Source: Dendrolimus kikuchii
Lineage: Eukaryota; Arthropoda; Insecta; Lepidoptera; Lasiocampidae
Reading direction: 5' to 3'
Length of the DNA: 64,000 nucleotides
Assembly: GCA_019925095.2 (NCBI GenBank)
Contig: CM034415.1
Span: 6,419,001 to 6,483,000 of the forward strand
This document shows, piece by piece, positions 1 to 8,685 of this stretch (positions are counted from its first letter, which is position 1; each line of letters starts with the position of its first letter). The notes below the pieces were generated by a model, which made no database searches, was not told where the DNA came from, and saw only the letters and a program-made list of their open reading frames with translations. A program made the position numbers and the translations under genes.

Positions 1-2
1 AC

Positions 3-1508
3 ACGGTGGCAGCCGCGCGCCGTAAAAGAACAAAGAAGAATCCTACTCCAGACGAAGAGTGGAAGAAAAACATAAAGAAGAAGAACAAAGAAAAATCGAA
101 GTGTCCAAAAGAAAATAACGTTGAAAGAAAATTCAAGAAAATCAACGGGAAAATGTTAATGTTGTCTGAGCGTAAACTCATTGCGCTCGCACAACGCGAA
201 TCGTTCGGCGATAAACCGCTCGATACGATACGTCGACGTCATAACAAGGGAGAGCTCGCCGGTTTAACTATAGAAACCGACGAACATAACATATTGCGGC
301 TGCGAGGAAGAATCGACGAGGCGCAAGAAATAAGCTACGAGATGGCCAATCCTGCCATCTTAGACGGGAAACATAAATACACAAAGTTGTACATACAACA
401 TGTACACGAGAAACTACACCATGGTGGCGTCGAGATGGTGGTCAACGAGCTACGACAGCGGCTGTGGGTTATGAAGATACGGCCCTCAGTCAAAGCAGTG
501 TTGAGGAACTGCCTCCAATGCCGACTGAGGAGGGCCCAGCCAGCGAGTCCATCGACGGGGAGCCTGCCTGCAGCTCGCCTGGCGCATCACTCGCGCCCCT
601 TCACCTTCACGGGCGTAGACTACTTTGGCCCACTGGAGGTGACCGTGGGCCGTCACCGGGAGAAGAGATATGTGGCGTTATTCACATGTATGACGTCACG
701 GGCACTACACCTCGAGGTCGTCGCGTCGCTGAGTGCTGACTCAGCCATCAACGCGCTGCGCCGCTTCATAGCGCGGCGCGGCGTCCCCACCGAACTCTGG
801 AGCGACAACGCTACGTGTTTCCGCTCGGCCGACCGCGAACTCGCGGAGGCTGGGCGCGCCGTCGAAGAGGAAGCGTCGCGCCGGCAGATCGCCTGGCGGT
901 TCTTACCGCCGGCGGCACCCTTCATGGCCGGCGCCTGGGAGCGCATGGTGCGCACCGTCAAAGAGGCGTTGCGCGTCACCCTGCGCGAGCAGCGCCCGAG
1001 CGATGAGACGCTCGCCACACTGCTCGCCGAAGTCGAAGCCACCGTGAACTCGCGGCCGCTCACTCATGTGGCCGTGGGTCCCGACGAGCCCCCAGCCATC
1101 ACGCCGAACCTGCTACTCCTGGGGCCGAACTGCCACATGCCGGCCCCCGGGAACTTCGAGGCCAGCGACGTGACTGCGCGCGCGCACTGGAGACGCGCGC
1201 AGTACCTCGCCGATGTCTTCTGGCGACGGTGGGTGCGGGAGTACCTGCCGCTACTACAATACCGGCGGGAGCCCTACGCAAGTGGTGACAACCCTAAGGT
1301 AGGCGATTTGGTTATTATTTGCGACCCAAATCTGCCCCGTAACACATGGCCCCGAGGACGAGTGACTGCAGTGCATCCCGGCAGAGACGGCGAGGTTCGA
1401 GTCCTGGACGTGACGACGGCCAGCGGACGAGTGCTGAGGCGGCCTACCAAGAGAGTCGTCGTGCTGCCCATAGGAGAATCGCGAGACGCGACGGCGGGAG
1501 AATGTTGA
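3..1508 (+). CDS. BEL/Pao retrotransposon pol, integrase end (5' partial)
   Basis: The frame is open to the window edge, so this is the 3' part of a longer pol. In order it shows a zinc-binding H2C2 region (HVHEKLHH then CLQC), an integrase core with the three acidic residues in GVDYFGP, WSDNATCF and GAWERMVR, and the BEL/Pao-type C-terminal domain (DUF5641-like: ADVFWRRWVREYLP, VGDLVII, PRNTWPRG). Integrase joins retroelement cDNA to nuclear DNA. The reading frame has no breaks over 500 codons and all catalytic residues are kept, but protease, RT and RNase H lie outside the window. The stop overlaps the motif TGTTG at 1503, the usual place where a BEL/Pao 3' LTR starts. Codon use is much more GC-rich than the flanking DNA. 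Family assignment is secure; activity is not known. Confidence 0.93.
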   Translation, partial: TVAAARRKRTKKNPTPDEEWKKNIKKKNKEKSKCPKENNVERKFKKINGKMLMLSERKLIALAQRESFGDKPLDTIRRRHNKGELAGLTIETDEHNILRLRGRIDEAQEISYEMANPAILDGKHKYTKLYIQHVHEKLHHGGVEMVVNELRQRLWVMKIRPSVKAVLRNCLQCRLRRAQPASPSTGSLPAARLAHHSRPFTFTGVDYFGPLEVTVGRHREKRYVALFTCMTSRALHLEVVASLSADSAINALRRFIARRGVPTELWSDNATCFRSADRELAEAGRAVEEEASRRQIAWRFLPPAAPFMAGAWERMVRTVKEALRVTLREQRPSDETLATLLAEVEATVNSRPLTHVAVGPDEPPAITPNLLLLGPNCHMPAPGNFEASDVTARAHWRRAQYLADVFWRRWVREYLPLLQYRREPYASGDNPKVGDLVIICDPNLPRNTWPRGRVTAVHPGRDGEVRVLDVTTASGRVLRRPTKRVVVLPIGESRDATAGEC

Positions 1509-1800
1509 CGACGACAAACACAATGTATGAAACTCACCGACCCGTCTCAATAGGCGATAAGAACATAGGTATAATTTGCTAAGCCTCACAGACTATGTAT
1601 ACGCGACCGTTAGGCGCAGGAAAGAGACGGGTCGGACTGAGATAGATATAGTTTATTTTTAACCGTTATTAATTTGAAATTAAATAAATAAATTATAATT
1701 ATAAGAATTGAATATAAAATGTAATAAGCCTTAACTCACTAGGAAATAAATGTTGTAGCGTTGTGCCTTTTATTGACCAGTAGGACCCTATTAGATCCCG
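1494..1800 (+). mobile_element. Polypurine tract and probable 3' LTR start of the BEL/Pao element
   Basis: A purine run (gcgggagaa, 1494-1502) is followed by TGTTG at 1503, which overlaps the pol stop. The same arrangement is seen in the second BEL/Pao element here (55574-55559), so 1503 is probably the LTR start. The region is AT-rich with several AATAAA-like signals between 1680 and 1750. The LTR end could not be fixed because no second copy is in the window. Confidence 0.5.
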
Positions 1801-1809
1801 GTAAATGAG

Positions 1810-1965
1810 ACCGGGCTACAGGCGTGCAGAACGCCGCCTGGAGCCCGGGACTCAGCATGTAAAGGGAACCGGGTTACAGGCGTGCAGAACGCCGCCTGGA
1901 ACCCGGGACCCAAAAGGGTAGCGGAAACCGGGCTACGGGACTGCAGAACGCAACCGGAGCCCGGG
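1810..1965 (+). repeat. Three tandem ~60-bp units, each a stem-loop
   Basis: Each unit folds: CCGGGCT 1811-1817 pairs with AGCCCGG 1842-1848; CCGGGTT 1869-1875 with AACCCGG 1900-1906; CCGGGCT 1928-1934 with AGCCCGG 1958-1964. In units 1 and 2 an inner stem (CAGGCG with CGCCTG) follows one A-G mismatch. The sixth pair changes from C-G to T-A between units 1 and 2 with both sides altered, so the stem is kept while the sequence varies. The array lies between BEL/Pao pol and a downstream polypurine tract and LTR, so it is probably in a retroelement 3' untranslated region. Role unknown. Confidence 0.8.
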
Positions 1966-1978
1966 ATCCGTGAGGTAT

Positions 1979-2031
1979 GCCTGCACTACTGCCTACTCCG
2001 AACGCGAGTAGGCCATAATGATGGTGCAGGC
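1979..2031 (+). other. Nested two-stem hairpin
   Basis: GCCTGCAC (1979-1986) is complementary to GTGCAGGC (2024-2031), and inside it GCCTACTC (1991-1998) is complementary to GAGTAGGC (2006-2013). Both stems are perfect 8-bp pairs. It directly follows the tandem hairpin array and precedes the polypurine tract and LTR, so it probably belongs to the same structured 3' region. Confidence 0.7.
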
Positions 2032-2272
2032 AGAGGTCCGCGCTCGACAGCGCACGTTTTTGTAATGAGGTAATGGTAAGGGCGCTCAGCGCTTTATATT
2101 TATACTAATGAAGCGGGGGGCGAGGTAAACGCCCATTACGACGTCCCGCTAACAAAAACCATGGGTCACAACTGTGTAAGGACCCTCGAAATGTACTAAG
2201 ATCTAGGGTGTACCAAAATGTATAATAGTGGTAAGTTAACATAAGGCTTAATGTATGTAAAATTAAGGAAAT

Positions 2273-2523
2273 AAAGTAAAGGGGGTGTTACGACGAAGCG
2301 AGGGGTCGGCGGAGGTAGCCTCTATAAATATAGGACGCCTTTGGGGCGCATTTTTGTAGTTCGTGAGTAGTTCGTTTAGTTCGTTCGCAGTTCATAAGAA
2401 GAAGCTCCCTCCCGCCAACGCCAACGAAGTCGAAGCCTCCCGTAGCATCGTTTTCGGTTGTTTTCATTTCGGAAAATCGGTTACCCGAACCAGCGACCAA
2501 CCCTCTACAGTCCTACAGTCCAC
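2273..2523 (+). mobile_element. Polypurine tract plus short LTR (truncated at 3' end)
   Basis: aaagtaaaggggg (2273-2285) abuts TGTTAC at 2286. The LTR has a TATA box (TATAAATA, 2323-2330). A homologous inverted copy, complete from TGTTAC to CAACA, is at 45206-45456 and also has the adjoining purine tract and upstream untranslated region, which confirms the LTR boundary. Here the LTR is cut at about 2523 by the 5' end of an RTE LINE fragment. Whether it belongs to the BEL/Pao element at 3-1508 or to another family is not resolved. Confidence 0.75.
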
Positions 2524-3125
2524 ACCAGAACGAATGCAAGGATAATGATCGATGATGTTATGCTGGAGCAAGTGAATGAGTTTGTATATCTTGGATGTGC
2601 TTTTAGCAGGGATGGAAGGTACACCGCTGGTATAGAAAGAAGAGTGAATTTGGGGAACAGTGTGAATGGAGGGTTAGGTAAACTTCTAGGTGCTAAGAAC
2701 CTCAGCCAGAAGGCCCAGCTCGCCATACACCACGCGGTGCTGGTACCTACGCTCACGTATGGAAGCGAGAGTTGGGTATGGAAGAGAGAGCATGAAAGTA
2801 AAGTAAACGCGGTCGAGATGCGAGCACTGCGTAAAATCTGCGGAGTGACGCTCGCGGACCGCGTTCGTAATACCGAAGTAAGAAAGAGAGTTGATCTGAA
2901 AGAGAGTGTCGGGGTGAAGGTAAGGAAAGGAATGCTCCGGTGGTTCGGGCATGTGGAAAGAATGCATGATGAAAGAATGACTAAACAGATATACAATGCA
3001 AAAGTGGATGGATTCAGAAGTAAAGAAGCAATTGAGGTGTGTAAGAATAAGCCTAAATGGCGCTCTGTTGTTCGTGCCTACCCCGCAAGGGAACTGGCGT
3101 GAAGTTGTGTATGTGTATGTGTATG
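2524..3125 (+). pseudogene. RTE-clade LINE, 5'-truncated RT C-terminus and 3' tail
   Basis: The frame 2530-3102 encodes the end of an RTE-type endonuclease/reverse transcriptase (motifs FVYLGCAFSRDGRYT, LTYGSESWVWKREHE, MLRWFGHVERM) and ends in AYPARELA, followed by a tatg/gtgtatg repeat tail typical of RTE 3' ends. Compared with the copy at 4980-5331 it lacks about 38 codons after NAKVDG, an in-frame internal deletion. The upstream part of RT and the endonuclease are absent, as expected for 5' truncation during target-primed reverse transcription. It is joined at its 5' side to a truncated LTR. Not functional. Confidence 0.88.
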
Positions 3126-3313
3126 TACAAGCGTAACTTGTTCGATTTGGGGATGTACAACATTATGTGTTTGTCTGCCGATTATTATTTATTAATTTTG
3201 GGTTTTCATAAAGGTCTTCATCTGCGATAAAGTTATTATAGTACAGGCCGTTACAAGCAGATATAGCGATGAGTTTAATGCGTCATTTAAGATGCGACAT
3301 TGTTAATAACTAA

Positions 3314-3736
3314 AGAGATGTGTCTATTATGACTGGCCGACTAGCCGATTAGTCGGTTGTAAAGAGGTCGACTAATCGGCCGACTAGTCGGCTAAGCCGA
3401 TCAGCGTTTCCGTGACGCTTCGTTTATAGCTGATTCGCAACCTGTTTTGTTTACTTCGCATTGTTTCTTGATTTTTACTTTTGTACGGGTCAGGGTGATG
3501 TTTTGTGTAAAAAAAATATTTTTTTTTTTTAAAGATAATACTTTTATTGTTAATTAAAGTGAAAGAGCTCAATTAAAATTTTATCATGTCAAAAAAGAAA
3601 GTCTCATGTATGGATTACAATATATTAGTAAACTATAGATTATTAACTACGAACTAAGAAGCCGGATAGTCGGCGGTCTTTGCCGACTACGGTAGTGGCC
3701 GGATAGTCGGCTTTACAGACTAGTCGGCACATCTCT
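3314..3736. mobile_element. MITE with hAT-like ends
   Basis: It starts AGAGATGTG (3314-3322) and ends CACATCTCT (3728-3736), a perfect 9-bp terminal inverted repeat. Both subterminal regions carry many copies of the motif GACTAGTCGGC or relatives in both orientations, such as those at 3332-3400 and 3661-3725. This layout resembles non-autonomous hAT elements of insects. No protein is encoded. I could not confirm an exact 8-bp target duplication, so the superfamily is tentative. Confidence 0.55.
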
Positions 3737-3924
3737 ATTAAATAACGTTAAATATTGACAGATATCGAATGGTTATACACTAATGTGACTATGCTTTAAG
3801 GACGTTATTCAGCCACGGCCTAAATCTTTTAACGCAGATGAAGCCTCAACATAAAGCACTATGGCGCGATCGGCTTCCTTTAACCGGCATCAACTTGAGA
3901 GTGCGAGACTCCGTCTTTCTATTT

Positions 3925-4040
3925 TTTATTGTCTGAAGCAGGCAAACAAGCGGACGGCCCCCTTGATGGAAGGTTGTTACCGTCGCCTATGGACGTTTGC
4001 AACACCAGGAGCGTTGCCGGCCTCTAAAAAATTTTAAGGT
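3925..4040 (-). mobile_element. CR1-clade LINE 3' end fragment
   Basis: The segment running from gcaggcaaacaag to gcgttgccggcctc matches the 3' end of the CR1 LINE at 20945-21080, including tggacgtttgcaacaccag. It is a short 5'-truncated remnant. Related remnants occur at about 4700-4745 and 12650-12735, and in the opposite orientation at 8540-8590 and 14390-14425. Confidence 0.7.
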
Positions 4041-4350
4041 TATTTTCTATTAAAGGTCTAAGGGGTTAAATTAATAAAATACAGGTTAATAGTCTGTTAT
4101 ATTTTTATTATAAACCTCAAAAAAATATGACTCGTGGTTTTCTCACACATTTCAAAAGGCGCTTGTCTTTTAGCCTTTGAATAATGGCAAAATACACATG
4201 TGTACATTAGTTAAGTTGCGAGTTAAGTACAGGGCTACTTAAATGGAGTTTGCTATCTCAATAGATATATAGATTTCTAGATAGATAACACTTAATTGCT
4301 CACCAAATATACAATTAAAAAAATAGACAATTACAATATTGCCATGGTAG
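4041..4350. other. AT-rich intergenic sequence
   Basis: No gene, repeat copy or signal was recognised here. Confidence 0.6.
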
Positions 4351-4351
4351 A

Positions 4352-4440
4352 AACAATAGGCGGCCTTATCGCTTCAAGCAATCTCTTCCAGGCAACCTAA
4401 CTTAAGGAATAGTTTAACCTAATCGGGCGATGTGGGTGAT
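4352..4440. repeat. Interspersed repeat, copy 1
   Basis: The stretch around cgcttcaagcaatctcttcc and aggcaacctaacttaag matches a second copy at about 7720-7800. It is of unknown class and non-coding. Confidence 0.6.
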
Positions 4441-4684
4441 GCAGATTATTACGTATATCATAAATAAACATACTTAAACTACATATTTTATAAATTAAAT
4501 ACATACAAATATATATTCAATTATCATATTTTTGAAAATATAAATTGAAGAAAAAATAAAAAAAATACTTACAACAAATCTGTATTTCACGAATCCCAGC
4601 AATAATATTGCGAATATTTTATAAAAACTCAATTTTGAATTTGATTCATACAATATTTCACATAATTTAAAAAATAAATAAATC
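4441..4684. other. AT-rich intergenic sequence
   Basis: Very A/T-rich with homopolymer runs. A 63-codon open frame on the minus strand is made of low-complexity AT codons and is not credible as a gene. Confidence 0.6.
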
Positions 4685-4689
4685 ACAAA

Positions 4690-4862
4690 CGGTTATCCCC
4701 TATGAACATTTGTAACACCAAAAGTACGGCCAATGTGCTGCCGCTCTCTAAAGGGAGACTGAAATCGCACCTCTAATGCCGGAACACAACTCAAGGTCGT
4801 TATGACGGCACCCAAGCATGGTAGCAATCCAAGCGAACAAATACCCTACCACCTGGCGGTTA
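4690..4862. repeat. Degenerate interspersed repeat with CR1-tail similarity
   Basis: The part around atgaacatttgtaacacc resembles the CR1 3' end. It is followed by ccggaacacaactcaaggtc and a segment ending ctaccacctggcgg, the layout of a common lepidopteran interspersed repeat. The class is uncertain. Confidence 0.4.
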
Positions 4863-4979
4863 CATTACTATTAACTATACTTTTTAATATGCTTACATTT
4901 ATATACATAAAACATATACAACTGTGATATAGAAATTAACATACAATTTTTCTTATATTAAACATACTTAACTAATGTA

Positions 4980-5331
4980 CATACATACATACATAACTTC
5001 ACGCCAGTTCCCTTGCGGGGTAGGCACGAGCAACAGAGCGCCATTCAGGCTTATTCTTACACACCTCACTTGCTTCTTTGACATTCATAACTCTTGTCAA
5101 GCACGCTCGTCTGTTCTTAAGGCTCCTGACATCACCTTCTGCTAGTACACGATCAATTTGATCATGGAAGGTGTGTCGTGGCCTTCCACGACTTCTGCAT
5201 CCATCCACTTTTGCATTGTATAACTGTTTAGTCATTCTTTCATCATGCATTCTTTCCACATGCCCGAACCACCGGAGCATTCCTTTCCTTACCTTCACCC
5301 CGACACTCTCTTTCAGACAAACTCTCTTTCT
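4980..5331 (-). mobile_element. RTE-clade LINE, 5'-truncated, with target duplication
   Basis: The minus-strand frame 5298-4999 encodes the last 99 residues of an RTE reverse transcriptase (RKGMLRWFGHVERM, RGRPRHTFHDQIDRVL, ending AYPARELA) without a break, followed by a tatg repeat tail at 4980-5000. taatgta occurs at 4973-4979 and again at 5332-5338 and is a likely target-site duplication. This copy keeps the 38 codons missing from the copy at 2524-3125. It is too short to be active. Confidence 0.88.
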
Positions 5332-5339
5332 TAATGTAA

Positions 5340-5805
5340 ATAAGCTTAATGCAACTACTGGCTGGTTCTTATATCTTACTATTCATTCACTTGCCTTACC
5401 ATCGGTTATATTTTGACATTACTTGTATCGAGCTTATGTCAAATCTTAATTAATAGGAAGACATTGAACGATCAGTAAGATACAAGAACCGGCCATAAAT
5501 GATCAGTTTACTAATAACTAGTAATAAGTTACACTTATGTACTTAGCACGTGTAAACCAACCATAATACAATCGCTACATGCATTTGCGCTTTAGCCAAA
5601 ATGTAAACAAAAGAAACAAAAAAAATTAAAACTGTCTTTTTCAAAATCAACAAACATAAAAGCCGATTCATCGAAACTTATCTACGTGATTTAAGATAAG
5701 GTTTCTCGTTAAAAAAATATAATAGAAGTAAAAATATAAAAAAAAGAATTCACATGTTTAGAGTAACCTCGGCTGCCCCATTATAAAAACTAGTAAGTGA
5801 CATAT
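5340..5805. other. Intergenic sequence
   Basis: AT-rich; no gene or repeat recognised. Confidence 0.6.
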
Positions 5806-5816
5806 TTGTAAATTTA

Positions 5817-5910
5817 CATACATACATACATACATAACTTCACGCCAGTTCCCTTGCGGGGTAGGCACGAACAACAGAGCGCCATTTAGGCTTATTCTTA
5901 CACACCTCAC
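5817..5910 (-). mobile_element. 94-bp RTE 3' tail insertion with 11-bp target duplication
   Basis: The insert contains only the tatg tail and the last codons and 3' UTR of the RTE family (cttcacgccagttcccttgc). It is bracketed by ttgtaaattta at 5806-5816 and 5911-5921, a perfect 11-bp duplication. Confidence 0.9.
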
Positions 5911-5921
5911 TTGTAAATTTA

Positions 5922-7305
5922 GTTTCTGCGATATTGTGTAATTTTTGACGCATGATTATATTTCTTTAAAATAGACCATTTACAAATCAATTTTTTAAAA
6001 CAAATCTGCCATCTATTACAAAACTTATATTTACTTAGGAGCCAATAAACAAATTACCTAATGAAGTGACGGAGTGTAAAAATCATAAACGTCGATAAAA
6101 GAAAACTTAATGATAATATGTTATAAATTTAATATTTAAAAATAATTTATATCCAATCATTTCATTGGTAACTTTGTTTGTAAGTTTGCATGGCTGCTCG
6201 CTTTTTGAATATAAATGATATCTCATACAAGTAACCTGTTTGAGCATAAAGTTATTTAAATAAAACAGTTTATTTTAGTATTTAAATAGTGTTTTCTTTC
6301 AGTTAGTTTAGTTTGACCTCTCCCCTGGAACTCACATGTATCATATGTCCCTCGCTCAATTAGAGAAAGAAAGAAAAACTGAAATCCATGAAAAACATAG
6401 TTTTATTAAACTATTCTCTCCTAGGTCATTTATTAGGACTTTGACTATGACTTTATATCAGAGCTGAGGTTGACTGGACAAACTTAGGAGCGCCAGAGTT
6501 TCTGACTTTAACATATAAACAAAATTTAAAAAAAAAACAAATATTAATACAGTTTAACACAATTAATAATATAATTCCAGTAAACCAATTTTAGTATCGC
6601 GCGTCAGTGGACGAATCGTGTAAGCGGAACAGAGCTAAGAATCCATAGCAAGCAACGCTCTGCCATTTCCACTTACGAATAAAGTGCACTTTGCTCCGCA
6701 AGCGAATTGCCGATCGGCATTATAAGTTGTGTAAAACTATACCTCCTCTAATCTTAATACATATTAAAACAAAAAAAATAACTTCTTGCGAAAAAAATAA
6801 AATGTTAAAAATAAAAATTTTGCCTTGTCCGCTACTAACTGGTAAAACTTAACTTAATTATCATTAAACAGGTGTCTTAAACTAAGTAATATTAAAACTA
6901 GTTATCACGGGATTCCAAACATAAAACTGCTTAATTGAGATCTTTTTAATACTCTTAACTGGCAACACCTGAAAATTGAAAAGAAAAAATTAGGTCTTCT
7001 GTTCAAGTATGTAACTGAACTCTTGGAAAAACGGCCAAGTTTCAAACAAATAAATCAATTTGACCTGCTAAGCGGTTGGACCGATTATAATGAAAGTTTT
7101 TGATGTGTTTGAATGTGATGGGGATGGTTTAGAGTCACAATTGAATTCGACACTAAGAAAATGGCGCTGGTCTCAGGACTTAAGCACATAGCCAGGTAGG
7201 GTATTTGCCTGTATGGATAGCTACCATCCTTGGTCTAGTGCATGCTGACGTAAGAACCTCGAGTTGTATTCCGACATTAGTGGCCAGGTTCCAGTCTCCC
7301 TTTAG
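5922..7305. other. Intergenic sequence
   Basis: AT-rich DNA. I see no ORF, repeat copy or clear signal apart from homopolymer runs. Confidence 0.6.
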
Positions 7306-7719
7306 GGGGCCATCCATAAATTACGTCAAAATTTATGAGGGTGTCGAAGAAGTGCGACATTGTGTGACAAGGTTTGAGAGGGATCATAATTTTCGTGACA
7401 GCACATTTCTAAATCTAATGTATTTAAACTTTAAAATACTAATTATAAGCATTTGTATTGTCCATTGTAAGGAGGTCCAGCTCATAATAATGCAGTATTT
7501 GCACATGTGACATAAATGTTGTATAGTATAAGACTGTAATTTTGTTAAACAACGTCAATAAAGACATCATTCACATTGGGACAATGTAGTTTTAATACTA
7601 CAACCAACATATAATATTTCCAACTCTATCTGTATGAGTAAAGATAGATATAACACTTTATGACTCGCCAAAATAACAGACACCATACATTAATGACAGT
7701 ACTTTTAGACAAAACAACA

Positions 7720-7805
7720 GGCAGCCTTGTCGCTTAGAGCGATCTCTTCCAGACAACCTAACTTATACGATAATCTATGCTAATCCGGTGATGTATTCAT
7801 AGTAG
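7720..7805. repeat. Interspersed repeat, copy 2
   Basis: Matches the copy at 4352-4440 through cgcttagagcgatctcttcc and agacaacctaactta. Non-coding, class unknown. Confidence 0.6.
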
Positions 7806-7972
7806 TGTTTAAATTATGAAAAAATAATTTAAATGGAAATAATAGTACATTATGGTACTAGTGTGTAACATTGGTGATTACCGCCGAGGCACCATTGAGA
7901 CTCGAGCCGTAGGCGAGGGTCTTAAGAGAGCCGAGGACGGTAATCATCAATACACACGTGTAACATACGACG

Positions 7973-8337
7973 TTTTTCAACACACTTGTGAATAAAATAA
8001 CAACAAAAACTAATTTTATTTAGTAGATAAAAAAAGTTATATATGAGTGAAAGTTTTATTTGTTAAACACGTACGAGTTAAAATTATCGATTTAAATAAG
8101 AAATTGCATGAAATGAGCAAGCAATAGGAACATTAATTTATTTGTTCTATAGAACACGATCTTTTTTTTAATAAAAACTTTTTTAAGAACAAAGCAACTC
8201 AATCAATAAAATTAAAAAAAAATCTATAACTCACTAGTGAGTTATAATGTTTTTTACTCACAGTTTGATAATGGGTGTCATTCTGTGCCTAATTGCGGTG
8301 ACCATAGAGCCACTTTATGAGCAAGTGTGTTGAAAAA
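7973..8337. mobile_element. Nested MITE with 16-bp TIR
   Basis: tttttcaacacacttg (7973-7988) is the exact reverse complement of caagtgtgttgaaaaa (8322-8337). The 365-bp interior is AT-rich and non-coding. Superfamily unknown. Confidence 0.65.
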
Positions 8338-8685
8338 TTAATTACGGAACTGTTGTTTTAATTTAATAATTTCTTGATGTAAAATTGCAAAATATATGAT
8401 GTCACACTATTGAGGGTGAGGAGTCTCATGAATGTAACCAGCTGTGACAAGGATGGGGGTAGGGTCAGAAAATCATGAAATTCCTGTGACGTAATTTGTA
8501 GATGGTCCACAGAGAACAGCAGCACACTTTTAGCATCTAATGTCTATAGGCGAGAGTAACTGCTTTCCATCAGGTAGGCGAACTCATGCAGTACAAAATG
8601 CAAACGAAGTTTCGGGCTACCAATAGTAATAACTAACATTCACTTACCATATCAATATGAAGTCACTTTTCATTAGAGCACTGCT

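Larger units (their letters stand above)
7306..8509. mobile_element. TIR DNA transposon, non-autonomous, with nested insertions
   Basis: The left end (7306-7328: ggccatccataaattacg with tca) is matched in inverted form by the right end (8487-8509: tgacgtaatttgtagatgg with tcca); about 18 of 22 positions pair. This terminus type (gtccataaattacgtca) is common in insect MITEs. No transposase is encoded. The 1.2-kb span also holds an interspersed repeat copy at 7720-7800, an imperfect palindrome at 7860-7960 and a nested MITE at 7973-8337. Superfamily not determined. Confidence 0.6.

Noticed and set aside
464..1063. Several overlapping frames on both strands inside the BEL/Pao integrase
   Set aside because: They are shadows of the integrase frame, which has domain motifs throughout.
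1810..1965. CRISPR-like repeat array
   Set aside because: The units are contiguous with no equal-length unique spacers, number only three, and are in eukaryotic retroelement sequence.
2458..2530. N-terminal 24 codons of the frame starting at 2458 as part of the RTE protein
   Set aside because: These codons lie in the truncated LTR; RTE homology starts near 2530.
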